Made by a program: the position numbers and the translations under genes. Positions 1 to 12,500 of a stretch of DNA of 64,000 bases are shown here, piece by piece; the first letter of the stretch is position 1, and every line of letters starts with the position of its first letter. Under the pieces are notes generated by a model that saw only the letters and a list, made by a program, of their open reading frames with translations, was not told the DNA's origin and made no database searches. This DNA comes from Posidonia oceanica (taxonomy: Eukaryota > Streptophyta > Magnoliopsida > Alismatales > Posidoniaceae): NCBI GenBank assembly GCA_037176725.1, contig JAZBRS010000044.1, positions 2,232,001 to 2,296,000 of the forward strand, given 5' to 3'.

Positions 1-3000
1 TTTGGGATGAAGCCCAGCAGGACACTCAATGCTAGTGAGTGTGTTGCTCATGGCTGCGCTCTCCACTGTGCAATGCTTACAAAATTTTCTAGGGGCATTT
101 CCTACCAGGTATAAATTCTATAAATCTGCTACATAGATTTGGAAAAGTACAATTAATTCTTATTGTTCCTCAGATTAGTTCCAAATCTGATTTAAGGTTT
201 ATCACTTTTCTTTTACCTTCTGTTTGGTTTGAGAATAGTTGTTATTCTTAGAACATGATCATATATAGTGTTTAATCGAATAGAATATGTTCTTGTTTGG
301 TAAAAATGATCTCAAATGAGGTTGGAGAAGGAATAAGACTGAGCTATGATACCACATTTTTTTTGGATAGGGCATGGCAAACCTTATTGAATCTTTGGAT
401 AATTCCTATTCTGCTTATTCTTATAAGACTGCAGCTACGGAACATGAATGACACTTTCATATTGTATTAGAAAAAGTCAAGAGCCTTGAAAATTAAACTT
501 GTGTAATAACACTAAAGTTGCAGCAACATGCTAAGAAGACATTTGAGAAGATCTTGTTGAGAAGTAACAGGGCAAAGAGAAGAAGAAGCCAACATAAACT
601 CAGATACTAAATAATTCTTCCAAAAATAACTGATAGCTCTTTAATAATTCTCTCCCCTCTCAAAAAACTTGACCTTGATGAGTTTGGCACATATCTAAGA
701 ATTCCATCGTTATACTTGGACATACGATTTAAAAAATGGTTTTACATAGTCTTTATGAGTTTTATAGATGCTAAATCCCTCAGGTTACTTTCTTCATTAC
801 GAAAACCCTATATTTGAATGCATTTGTGCCGTTGTAGCCACCATTGCGGTCCTTTTTTGTCGTATAAGCAAGAGTCTCGAACAAGATATGACATTCATGG
901 ACCTCCAAGTTGGTATAATATATGTTAAAAGTGGATATTGTTTTGTTTTGAAGCATGTTTATTTGTCTAAAGATCTTATTTTCTCAGTAAGCAGTGCATG
1001 CATATATAATACAGTTCCTTATCAGTTAGGTGTGTAATGATATATTACTTTGTTTATCTTCTCTTTTGTCATGCATTGCAACTCATTACATGTCTTTCGT
1101 GATGAAGGAATCACATAGTACTTTTCTTTTTTAACCATCTTAGTCTCTTGTTGGTCCTCCTCTTTATTTTTTCTCAAGTCCTCAATTCCTTCTAGAAGTC
1201 AAACATGGAAAGAATGAGTGATGCTCTTCATGTTTGCCTTGTCTTTCAAGCATCAATATGTATATATATCCACTGATATTGATAAGTAATATGTGTATTT
1301 ATGGATTCTTTTATAATTTCCTCTTTGTTTTGTTGCTTTCTTTTGTATTTGGCATCTAGTTAGAGGGTTTTAACTTAACCATCTATCATTACACGATATG
1401 TCATGATTCCTAGTATAATGGTAAATTGCATATACTAAAACTCTATTTATTTTTAGTTCATATTGTATATATTTTGTATTAATATGGTTAGCCTTGAAGC
1501 CACGGTAAGTTGCGTCATTGTGGCTGGGTTCACAGGTTCGACTTTCAAAAACAGTTTCGTATGTAAGGAACCTTCAATACCCCACAATATTCGAGATTAT
1601 TTCACTTAATTCCCTTTTCAATGTTTTCTTTATTACATTTTCTTTGTAAACACACAATTTGTAGTACTTTGAGTTTATTGTATGTTGCTTTTTTAGTTCT
1701 TAAATATTATTAATCATGATTGATTTCAGCATATGCTATTCTATTTTAGGTCCAAGATTCACTTCCATTTGCAGTTGTATGCTCAACACATGGTCGAATT
1801 TGTTTATATAATCGATTAGTTTTCAAAAAAGGTCAACAATTCCCAATGACCGTTGACCTGAAATTACCTTACCAACGTGATGCATTCGAGCTCAGTGTCT
1901 TTTATCTTGATGAAGATGATAGATCTCCTAGTGCATGCCAAATTGTAAGGCGTTTCAAGGTATGTCTCTATGCACATTCTATGCATGTGTAGCGGCATTT
2001 TTACCGTTTTAGATTTAATTGATCGATAGGCACAACTTCTCTAACATATTCTACCTCACCTGTTATGATGACAAGGATCTCTTTACATGTGAATATGTAG
2101 AAAGACAACTACAGGAAAAGTCAAATAAACCATGAAGAAGTCCACCATCACATGGTAGGCTTTACAACAAGCTTTTGAGTTCCACCAAATTAGATCTTCC
2201 AGTGAATAAAAATATTATTTGCTTAAAAAAGCACTCTATTTATTGCCAACCAGAAGTGCCTGGAGGAAGAATATGGTGTCATCAATACCCTACCATTCTC
2301 TTCTTGAATGGATAAGTGCATTGTGAGAAGGATGCTTTTTGAATGGATGGGTGCATTTCTGATAGATGAAAGAAAGCATCCTATGACTAGTAAGAAAGTA
2401 TCTAGTAATCACCATGTCAGCAATGAGTACTAAGTTCTAATTATCTAATCTTAGAATAATGGATATCATATAAAGTTTACAAATAATGAAATGATGATTT
2501 TAATTTGTTTTACCTAGGTGGTGCGTTGGTGATGAAGGTAAAGAAAGGCAAACAACCTATGGAACTTATAAAACTGATTTTGAAATGTGATATTTGGTGG
2601 ACATATGAAGATTGCATGATCAGTAGAGGACATCGATGGAAAGAATTTGGTGTCATCAATACCCTACCATGTTCTTCTTGAATGGATAAGTGCATTGTGA
2701 GAAGGATGCTTTTTGAATGGATGGGTGCATTTCTGATAGAAAGAAAGCATCCTATGACTAGTAAGAAAGTATCTAGTAATCACCATGTCAGCAATGAGTA
2801 CTAAGTTCTAATTATCTAATCTTAGAATAATGGATATCATATAAAGTTTACAAATAATGAAATGATGATTTTAATTTGTTTTACCTAGGTGGTGCGTTGT
2901 GGATGAAGGTAAAGAAAGACAAACAACCTAAGAAACTTATAAAACTGATTTTGAAATATGATATTTGGTGGACATATGAAGATTGCATGATCAGTAGAGG

Positions 3001-6000
3001 ACAACGATGGAATTGGGGTGTACCTAACTAAGAGAAGTTGATCCTGCCAAAGAAACCTTGTAGAAAAGAGAAATATAATGAATGATTTGATAACCAATTT
3101 TTTTGCTAAATGTGCTTTTCCTGGTGATTATAACTATAGAGTTTGTTTAATATTTATTTACCTTTGTTTTTTAAAGAACACAAGTTATCTAACTTATATC
3201 TAAATGATTTTGATTTTGGTCTATACACTCAAAATTCATTACAGATTTTGATTTTGTCCTTTTCCATGGCTTTGTTCTAAACAACATTTTTTTTGCATTT
3301 ACATTATGTTCAGGTTGGCCCATTTTCTGTGCCTAAAGATGTATTAACTTTGGTGGTCATAAAAATTTCAATACATTTTCATGGCATCGTTGTGGACTCT
3401 GCCTTGTTAAACACGGAAGAAGTGGTGAAGGCTTTAGTAAGTGTTGACATAGTTATTCATGCCTTGCAGATAACTTCATTATTTCTTTTCGAACTTGGAA
3501 TTATATATATTGTCCCTGTTGATAATGAGGGCATAATTGTCTAGTAGTATTTCCTTACCTTGCAAGAATAAGAAATCTCCAAGTTTTTGGAAGAATGAAA
3601 GAAAAAACAGTGTGGAGTGGCTAGAAACTTGAAAGATGGGGAGGGAGGAGGCTTTAGAATACCATTTAATCACTTTTCTAAACTACAATTTTATCATGCA
3701 GTTATTAAATCATGAAAGATATTTCAAAGCTTTACGACCATCCAGATAAATATTATTCGTACTTTTCTAAACAATATTTTTATCATGTGGATATAAAATC
3801 CTAAACTACTTTTAACCACAATTCATGATCAATAGAGGAATTAATTTGGGATAATCATAATATTAATATTGTAGTCTATAGAGTAATAACAACAAAGAAT
3901 GTTATTAAATGTAATTTTCCTCCATTCTTCTGTCTCTGAACATTCCTTCACTGAAAGTGGCAGGCACCATTCTGGTCGACAAAAAATGCAAAAGTTATTG
4001 AATTACAATTTTCTGAGGTCCCAACCGTTGGGATGACAAGAACTGTTCTTTCCAATGCACGAACCGTAGAGATCCAGTTGGCTGATGCAGATAGATCGAC
4101 AGAGAGAACCCAACAGAAAAGGAATACTCTAGAATCTTATATCTATGATGCTCGTAAAAAGGTGATTTTAAATTTATTCTTTGACTTTTAGAATCAGAGA
4201 TTTCATATGCAATATATTTTTCTGTTACAGTATATGTTGATTGTTCTTGTACTTTACACTCACAACAGCTTCGTGAGAAGTACCAAAGCTTCGTGAGTGA
4301 AGCTGAAAAGACATCGATTTCTAGAAGCCTAGAACAAACAGAGCAATGGCTTTATGAGGATGGCGAAGATGTATCTGAGAATTTCTACACAGGAAAATAT
4401 GACGAACTTAAAAAGGTAAATTTTGTGATCACTTTGAGTTTTTTTATTTAATTTTGTGGGATCTTAGACTTATAGAATGTGTTGGGTTCTTTTTCTTACT
4501 TTAGGGCAAAGCCAAATCTTGTTTTGTTATCTAATAATGACGTACAGTTTATGTTCTAGTGATCTTGAAAGAAACTATAATTGTTAGATATATATATATG
4601 GAGCATTTGCAATGAGAAAAAGATTGTATGGTGTAGGAAGGTAGCACGAAAAAGACAACAAAAATGGGGGTGGGAGATCAGTTCTTTTTCTGCCCTTACT
4701 TGAGAGGGAGGAGAATTTCAGCAATAGCGAGTTTATTCGAAGTGGAATCAGTACTATGAAATCCCCTTTCTAATTTTAAACTAGAAAATGTATGAATACT
4801 TGAAGATTGTCGTGTTTTGATATTAACAGCTGTTTGATCCAATTGAAGATCGTTTCAAAAATAGAGAAGCTATTGCTCAAGCAACACAAGAGCTTCAGGA
4901 TTGCATTGTCAATAAATGAAAGGCCATCCATTTAAAGCAAAATTTTAAGACAGCTGCTGTAAGAATCACTGACGAGTGTGACAAAGCTAATGAAAGGCTA
5001 AAGGCTCTACAGTGGTTGCTAGAATTGTCACCAAAGAACATTGATCTGTTACCACTGTCCAAAGAAATCAGGAGAAGGACAGAAGAACTAAATGTGTAAG
5101 TTCCTAATTCACAAACTTGCTACACTTGTTGCACCATTCTTGAATCACAACATGTTGCTATGTGATGGATCCTTTGACTTCATAATCTCCACCTTGATGC
5201 CCTTCAGATTATGTAGAATGATAAAATGTAGAAAGACAGCATCAATTCACAGTAAAAGACTGAGGTGAGCCACTAGCGATTCTTGAAATGATACTGGAGG
5301 AAAGTAAACTAAACAAGACGGCTCCGAAGGTTTTTGTAGATGATATTGTTAATAAGGTAATGCTAGATTTGATATATAGCTTATTTGAAAAGTTAACGCA
5401 TTCTTTTCTGGTGTAAGCACTAAATTTTGCTCCTGTAAATATACAGCTCTTGGAGTGGTACAAGTACTTCATCAATGACATAGGAAAACAAGGAAATTTT
5501 AAAAGCTTACCATATACAAGGGAATTTCCTTATCTAGTTCGTAAAGAATTGTTGAAGGTATAGTGAATTCTGTTGTCTTATGTTGCTTACATAGTCAGTC
5601 ATTATTTTGCAACAATGTCTTTTGACTAGTATTCAGTCATGCTCCTTGCTGTTTTGATGAGCTTCTGGCTATCTCTAGAGCTACTATTGGTTTTTTTTGG
5701 TGCTTACATTTTTTGTTTTTTACTATTATATGATTCTTTGTTTTGTACATTCCATCTCTTGGATGGTTTTTTTTCATTGCTAATGGTTGTCCTGTTCTTT
5801 CTCTCAAAAAAAAATCAAAGCTGTTTTTGTTCTCATGAAGAGGAGGCAGTTAGACATAGAAATAGATGTTAATGTTCCATCAATTGTTTAATGACTTAGC
5901 TATGATACCAAGCCTTTGGTTACCAGTTACTAGTTCTTTACTACAGGGTAATGAGGAGTGCAACAAAGTGGAGGACTTCTTTGAGGGAGGAATACAGCCA

Positions 6001-8790
6001 AACGTTTTCTTACAGAAGAATAATAATTCAATGCAACATTCTTCTGAAATGATGAAGATGGAAGATGCGATAAACCCGTAATGTTCACATAACAAACCTG
6101 TCTAATGTCCTATTCTCTATTTCCTAATTTTGTTCATAATACCTATCTTTTGCATTCTTCTATATGATAGTGCTTCTTTTTTATATTTAACTTCAGTTCG
6201 TCTCCATACAAAGTGCAAACCATCTTCAAGGATCCTGAGGAAGCACATTCATGTAAAGCCAAAGTTGAAGAACAGCCACCAGCATGCCAGGATATAATAC
6301 TGGAGAATATTAAGGTAAAAATAAATGGACTGGAACGAGATATATCAGATATTTGCAAAAAGGTAACCATTTAACTTCAGATTTTGAGTGATGTACGATG
6401 TTCACCTTTTTAGTTGTTACTTGATTACTTCTAACATGTGCTGCCTCTTTAGCTTCTTGTGAGGTATGGAAGCATTGCTAGTGACTCAGAAAAAATGGAA
6501 ATCTCCAGGAAGCCAATACAGATCATGCAGTGTCTTTATCAGGATGGTCTTTATCAGGATGATGGAGAAAAACTAGAGATGGTTTATAATAACAAAATTC
6601 TGGAATTTCGAAAGGTTCTTCTTATTTACATATCTTTTTGCTTCTTATGACGTCCTTATATTATGTTTCAAATAACTCCCAGAAAATGACTTTTTTGGCT
6701 AGTAGCTTTTTGATTCCATCGAAGAACAGTATAACAATGAAGAAGCGGGAGCACCAGCTGTACAGAGTCTTCTGTATTGCATTTTTCATCATAAGGTTGC
6801 AGTAATTTCCTTGCAGAGATCTCAGAAAGATGCAGTAAGACTGATTAACTCACAATGTTTTGATAATGATTTATAAGTCAATCTATGATATTGATTATGT
6901 CAATTGGGTTTGAACATGACAGATTAATGATGAGTGCAGAAAGGCTGAGCAGTGGCTAACTAGTAGATGGAAGCTGCAAGATGTGTCGCAAAGAAAGGTT
7001 GTCCCACCTCTACGATCTTTTGAAATAAAGGATATGATCAACAAACTTGATAAGTAACATCTTTTATTGCCAACCTTACTTAAGTACCAATTTCTACATA
7101 GAATTTGGCCACCTAAGGATTTTAAGATCTTTATTCATTGTTCTATGTACTGCAGGTCATGTGAACTTATATTACAGCATCAGTCTTCCAAGATGATAAG
7201 TCATTGTTCATCTGAAACAAACTTCAACAAACAATTGGCAGTGCATGATAGTTTAATGGAGTTGCCTGAAGAAATATTTAGTGATCTTGAAGCATATGTA
7301 CTGCGTTTGCTCAAAGATGTAGGTTCACTTGAGTTTTACTTCAAGAATTTCAGCATAATTTTCCTGATTAAAGCAATTCTGCTTATGTAAGTTGCCCTTT
7401 AGCTCCATGTTAGGTACAATGATTTTGCAAGTGATCCAGAGAGCTAAAATTATTCATAGACTGGAACAGATAGAGAAATATCTTGATGAGTATGGCAACA
7501 GTAATTCTGCTTTAGTGTATGACATACAAAAGGAGCTGGACAAGGTATACACTTAGCTGTATGACAAATGATTGCTTTGCATTATAGCTCAATCTGCTCT
7601 CATAACGTTTTTTTTTTGTAAATACAGCTTTTTGATCCCATCATAAGGCGGTACAAGGATAAGGATGCTAGGCATGAAGCTGAGATAGAGTTGAAAAATT
7701 GCATTTTTGAACATAGATACAAAGCCAAATCACTGCCAGCAAGTCAGAGAGACGCAGTAAGAATGACATTCAATATAAAATAGAATTTAGTAATTTGCTA
7801 GTCTTTGATATTTAGTGACTGAGTTTTAATTGTAGGTTTGTCGTGAGTGCGATATAGCTGAAAAATGGGTAAAAGACAAAATGAATATGCAAAATTCATC
7901 ACCTACATTCATTGACCCAGTATTGTGGTCTACAGAAATAAAAGAAATGGAGAACAAATTGAACAGGTTAAGATTTACTTCTAGTAGTGTTTTCTGTTGT
8001 TGCCAGCACTTTCCAGGGTGAGCCAGATGGCATTAATTTGTGTACCCTGAATATTAAATTGGCTTCTTTATATTACTTCAGGTTTTGCAAAGAACTAAGG
8101 CCAAATATCCCTCACAATTTGAATTGTAGAGCTTCTGGAAGCTGTAACAAGCAGCACCCTTTCCAAGGCAGTGCTCAAGCAGAAGACATCAAAATGAGTA
8201 ATCAAACCATGGAGCAAAAAAGAGATTTGGAGCCTTACTCGTTTAAGAATAGGCAACATGTAATGCCAATTAAAATTGCTTAGAAGTTCATCATATTTCT
8301 TTTCACTCATGAATTTTACAAGTTACAGCTGAATGCTATTCTGCAAGCTGTAATAACAACCCCAAGTTATTGTTTCAGGTTTTATAAGTTACTTCTGATT
8401 GGTTTTCGTGAGTGTGTACTCAAAACAAAAATTGAATTTCTCAGGTATATCAGCCTGCCAATGAATTAGAAAATTCTGGAAATTCCACGAGCATCAAAGA
8501 ATTTAATGAGCATTGTTACAAGGATGCTGATAGTATCTCCGAGAAATATTATTCCCATCTTCTTGATCAACTGAAAAAGGTATTTGTATTTCCCTTTAAA
8601 ATTTATTTCTGCTCAATTTTGATAGCTTTTTGGTGATTTTATTTAAATGATCTCATTACCAACATAGGATGATGTGAATGATCAATACCAAAGACCAAGT
8701 CAAGTCAGAACTAGTGATGAACTACCTTCTCACTCAGATGATTCTCCAGGTGGGAATACTTCAGATTCACTTGATATGGACGTGGATTGA
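1..8790 (+). CDS. HSP110/HSP70-like gene, 5' end outside window, with fivefold repeated C-terminal module; probably damaged
   Basis: The family works as a nucleotide-exchange partner of cytosolic HSP70 (family knowledge). The window opens in the last 36 codons of the nucleotide-binding domain (ECVAHGCALHCAML). Exons with GT-AG borders that I can place: 1-108, 1750-1959 (VQDSLPF, substrate-binding beta domain), 3314-3436 (VGPFSVPKD), 3964-4161, 4269-4415 (EQTEQWLYEDGEDVSE, the family signature), 4830-5095, 5208-5356, 5447-5557, 5947-6077, 6197-6362, 6453-6614, 6706-6834, 6923-7053, 7156-7318, 7403-7544, 7628-7756, 7836-7966, 8082-8259, 8445-8579, 8668-8790 (stop TGA). Phases agree except in two exons. 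Lesions: in-frame TGA at 4917-4919; exon 5208-5356 is off by one base; exon 7403-7544 has one base too many unless an acceptor at 7439 is used. Either the protein ends at 4919, or this is a decaying gene. The family normally ends near 5230 (LCRMIKC). Confidence 0.78.
1484..1570 (+). mobile_element. Degenerate Au-like SINE in intron 1
   Basis: The stretch contains a GGTAAGTTGCGTC segment followed by a pol III B-box-like GGTTCGAC and then CAAAAACAGTTTC. Order and spacing resemble the Au SINE of flowering plants (box A-like part, GGTTCGA box B, GGAAACAG). It is heavily diverged and I see no target duplication. The rest of intron 1 (109-1749) is AT-rich with nothing else recognised. Confidence 0.4.
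2269..3012 (+). repeat. Tandem duplication inside intron 2 (two copies of about 370 bp)
   Basis: Copy 1 (2269-2642) and copy 2 (2643-3012) both start GAATWTGGTGTCATC and contain the same AAGAAAGCATCCTATGAC and GGTGGACATATGAAG segments. They differ by scattered substitutions and small indels. No coding potential is evident, and the host intron is 1960-3313. Confidence 0.8.
3964..5095 (+). repeat. HSP110 C-terminal module 1 (canonical copy)
   Basis: This is the cassette shared with the paralogue on the other strand. Exon a (3964-4161) ends YIYDARKK at phase 0. Exon b (4269-4415) holds the EQTEQWLYEDGE signature and ends DELKK at phase 0. Exon c+d (4830-5095) runs from LFDPIEDRFK to RRTEELN and ends at phase 2. 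In modules 3 and 4, c and d are separate exons. Here they are fused, and the six bases at the join read GTAAGA, the same as the intron donor in the other modules. The TGA stop at 4917-4919 lies in part c, where the other modules have a sense codon. Confidence 0.8.
5208..6077 (+). repeat. HSP110 C-terminal module 2 (lacks exon c, frameshifted exon a)
   Basis: Exon a (5208-5356) starts with LCRMIKC, which matches the normal end of the family, then continues as PLAILEMILEE to VNK in another frame. Its length (149) is one base off what the phases need. Exon b (5447-5557) is LLEWYKYF to KELLK. Exon d (5947-6077) is NEECNKVEDFF to AINP and ends at phase 2 like every other d exon. I found no exon c (LFDP...) between 5558 and 5946. 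Confidence 0.6.
6197..7053 (+). repeat. HSP110 C-terminal module 3
   Basis: Exon a is 6197-6362 (ends SDICKK), exon b 6453-6614 (LYQDDGEKLEM, ends EFRK), exon c 6706-6834 (LFDSIEEQYN to SQKDA, 43 codons), exon d 6923-7053 (INDECRKAEQWL to NKLDK). All phases fit and no stop occurs. The DECRKAEQWL stretch corresponds to DECDKAN in module 1 and CRECDIAEKW in module 4. Confidence 0.72.
7156..7966 (+). repeat. HSP110 C-terminal module 4
   Basis: Exon a is 7156-7318 (ends LRLLKD). Exon b, 7403-7544, has LHVRYNDFASDPE, then a one-base frame slip, then LEQIEKYLDEYG; an acceptor at 7438-7439 would give an in-frame exon 7440-7544. Exon c is 7628-7756 (LFDPIIRRYK to SQRDA, 43 codons, as in module 3). 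Exon d is 7836-7966 (CRECDIAEKW to NKLNR, 131 bases as in modules 2 and 3). Confidence 0.68.
8082..8790 (+). repeat. HSP110 C-terminal module 5 and terminal tail
   Basis: Exon a is 8082-8259 (starts RFCKELR, ends FKNRQH) and is the most diverged. Exon b is 8445-8579; its end, NEHCYKDADSISEKYY to LDQLKK, aligns with the EQWLYEDGEDVSENFY to DELKK part of module 1. The last exon, 8668-8790, is a Ser/Asp-rich tail (SDDSPGGNTSDSLDMDVD) with stop TGA at 8788-8790. Acidic tails are usual for HSP110 proteins. A second copy of exon b and the following intron lies at 26567-26807. Confidence 0.68.
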
Positions 8791-9559
8791 GCTGAAGCAG
8801 AGTATGAATGTGTGCTCCGCAATTTTTCTTCAAAGAAATTGATGTATCTGTATAAGTTGCAACTCTCTTGTTTCTTGCACTAGGATGTGACGACATTGAC
8901 ATGCTATTGTATAATTTGAATCCTGCAAGCTGGTTGATACTTACTATTGGTTGTGTTCCGCAGATAATCCATTGTCATCAGGAATAAACTTATAGAAATG
9001 TGAACGATCTATAATATTTTAGTGTACCTTTTTGTGGTCTGTTTTTTAGTTCTCGCTTTATGTAGTTGCTGCACTTATTTACCGTATTTTTCTTCTCTTT
9101 TCAGTTATGGTTGTTTTAAAGCAATCCAGGTTTCACTAGTTAATAATTAGGAAAACTGCACAATACAGACCCAAGATGGAACTGGGATCATATGTTCAAA
9201 CTAGCTGAAACAACGTGGCAATCGTTTTAATTTTCCACTGGGTAGAGCTTGGACAATGTAGAACCTCACAAATCGTGCTCGAGGTTAGCTACTCCAAATA
9301 GACCTCGTTTAATCACAATACAACCAAAATTGAAAAAATTTTCAGCCAAGAACAGAGATCATTAACCAGAGCACATGAGAAAAACCAAACCCAAAAATTC
9401 ACTTATAAATCACTATTTGTTTCTCTCTCAAAAGCATGGAGGAAGTAGCTAGAGTACAAGGCCCGACCTGTGGCTAGAGGGGAAGATAGATAAGCACAAA
9501 ATATGGGGCAAGCCATTAAAAATACATGGAAGATTTGACTTCCTTTACTCCTTGCATCT
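8791..9559. other. Intergenic stretch between two convergent HSP110-like genes
   Basis: About 770 bp separate the stop of the + strand gene (8790) from the stop of the - strand gene (9560). It should hold both 3' UTRs. I see no ORF, repeat or recognisable structure beyond AT richness. Confidence 0.6.
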
Positions 9560-12500
9560 TTAGCGTAAACTTTGTTCTTGATAGCGATTCTCGATCTCAA
9601 TAACCAGCTATATAACATAAAAGAGAGAGCAAGGTTATTAAAAGAATAATTGCAACGAAATGAAAATTTAAAAACGCGAATGTTTTAATTCAAAAACACC
9701 CAATCGTATAATGGATTCTTATCTGATCTTCCAAATGACTCGAAAGTTATACACGTACGGTACGGTCAGATATAACTAAACAAGGAGTCATTCACGAATA
9801 CCTCATGCAATTGTTCAAGTTTACTGGAGTAAGCGTCCACGGATTCATCATCACTATCCTCATATAGCCATGCCTCTATTTGTGCTAATATGTTGGAGAC
9901 TGTTTGCTTCTCGGATGCTGTTGCATAGTTCGAATACTTCCCTGCTAACTGGAAAATGCAAGGATATTAGTAAATTGCCTGCACAGAGAAGAATGTTTGG
10001 TTTGACAGGTTTATCAGAAGATATGGATGCCTAGTTTAGATTACCTTTTTTCGAATATCATACACAAAACCTTCTAAATCGTTCTTCCTGCCTTGAATGT
10101 CTTCTATTAGACTGTCATGATCTGCCAACCGATCTTCTTGGTCTTGAGCTTGAAAGATTTCACGTTCTGTCATTCCAATTGGGGTAACCTCGGAAATTTG
10201 GATCTCCATGGAACTTGGGGATAATTTTCCTTTCACCTTGCAGTGTCAAATTGTTGATTAAGCAACCATGTCTACAGAAAGGAACTTTATGAAACATCAA
10301 TGGTGGCTGTCGAAGTTGAAGTAGTGATGTACATTTCGCGATACAATATGCTTGATTTTCGGACTTGGTTTATCAATCATTTCAGTATAAACTGCTCATG
10401 ATGTTTTTGGACTTCCATTGATGCTATTGTATTCTTTCTGAATTTTATCATCTGATCTCTTATCTAACAATATATTTTTGTGACGAACCATACAAAAGCC
10501 GACAGTAATGTTAGATCAATCTCTCTATATTGCCATTTGAAAACCATGAGAGAAACAAACACGTCCATACTTACTAGCTTGACTTTGTTTAGTGAGGCAC
10601 ACACCAAAATTATGAAGCCATCTAAGCTGAGGCAGAGTTTTACTTCCACATTGGCTAATTCATTTTTGCGCAACTTAAAAGGACCAACCTGTACAGGTCA
10701 AATGCTTGCTGTCACGAACTTAGAAACAGATCAGAATAAAACATAGAAGTGACATATATTCAAAAGCAAAATGTAATGCAGATATGATGCGCGTTATGTA
10801 TTGGGTCAAAATTAAATTATTTGAATATCAAACAGTAATTACTTTGCTGCATATGATAAAATCAATGAAAACATCTTGATCACATATATAAAATCTTAAT
10901 CTATTGATCATTGAGCAATATGATGGGGAAACATTATTCGACACCTTGACATGCGGAACACTCTACAACATGAAAGCTAGGACATAGAGAATATCAAAGC
11001 AAAACACGAAGAAGAATAAAATTTTACGTGGAAGAGAAATGTATCACTTAGTAGAAAGTTGTTATAATGGATCTTGGGAGACTGCCTCAACCGACATCTT
11101 CTTCATCGACTCTATCATCAATCGACATTTTCTTCATGATCGACTTTATCACCTCTCATATATTTCTCTATATAGACGCCACTAAACTAAGACACCACTT
11201 GAATATATGTAGTATTACTACTGAGAATCATCCATTAATCCGTTTATAATATTTCCATATACTAATAAGAATTTACCTCATTAGCATGTATGATTCAAGC
11301 CACTAAACTAAGACACCACTTGAATATATGTAGTATTACTACTGAGAATCCTGCTAACCATAGGATCCATTAATCCGTTTATAATATTTCCATATACTAA
11401 TAAGAATTTACCTCATTAGCATGTATGATTCAAAATGGCCCATTGATGAAAACCCAACAATGTATGTGAGATAAAATCTCAACAATCTCCACCTTGACTT
11501 GTATTGGATAATCTCAATCTCACGAACAATTACTAATTCTCTACACTACCTCACTGTTGAAATATTGACATCTAACTTAAAATTAATTGACAATGAGTAG
11601 AGATCCCATCTATATATATAATCACAAGTTCAATCCTCATATTTTTCAATATAGGACTATACCAACACTTTTCCTCATTTGTTACCTCTTTTAGATCTCT
11701 TTTAGGCATGAGAGAATATGTGTAGACTTGGACCCATTTGGATCTTTTTTAGCTCTAATACCATGTATAAATATAGACATCTAACTTAAAACCAATTGAC
11801 AATAAGTGAAGAGGTCCATCTATATATAACCATAAGTCCAATCCTTTTTTCAACGTAAGACTATTCCAACATCCACTTTCGAGTCTATAACTTGAACCAC
11901 ATACACGTTGCAATTTGACGCCTATCCTCAATTCCACCTATGTTGATTGGATCTAATGTGAACTCCACTTAGTTCGTTGCTCCACCTGCTCTTATTGGCA
12001 TATATAAAAGCCCATGTGCACATTCATGGGTCTATAAAATACTGCTCATCACACTTAGGTCGTCATTGGCATGCACCATCTCTAAAACATCTCCATATGC
12101 TCCACTGTTGTTGCCTCCTGGTTATTCTCCCGCATCTCATGTCTGTTTGACTCTCTGTCTGTTGCCTATGCTCATGCTCCTGCATGCCTCCCTTATGTAA
12201 TGGTTGCCTCAAGTTCACACTATGATTAACTCACACTATGATAATGTACCTCCATGCCATATAGTTTGGGTAACCTCAAACATGTACAATGCTTGAACCT
12301 ACACTACTTTGCATGCCACCACCTGACATAGTAAGAGATACTCTATTTGTAACCTAATGCTCTGTATTGCATTACCTAGACAGCACTTGAAACATCCACA
12401 AACTCACCTGCACACCCATCATAATAGTTGGGTCGTGGCACATGCTCCTACACTACTCATACCATAGTAATGTGCATAACACCTCTTTTACCATGTACCA

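Noticed and set aside
1500..1570. Possible tRNA gene around the GGTTCGAC box
   Set aside because: No acceptor stem or anticodon arm can be built; it fits a worn SINE better.
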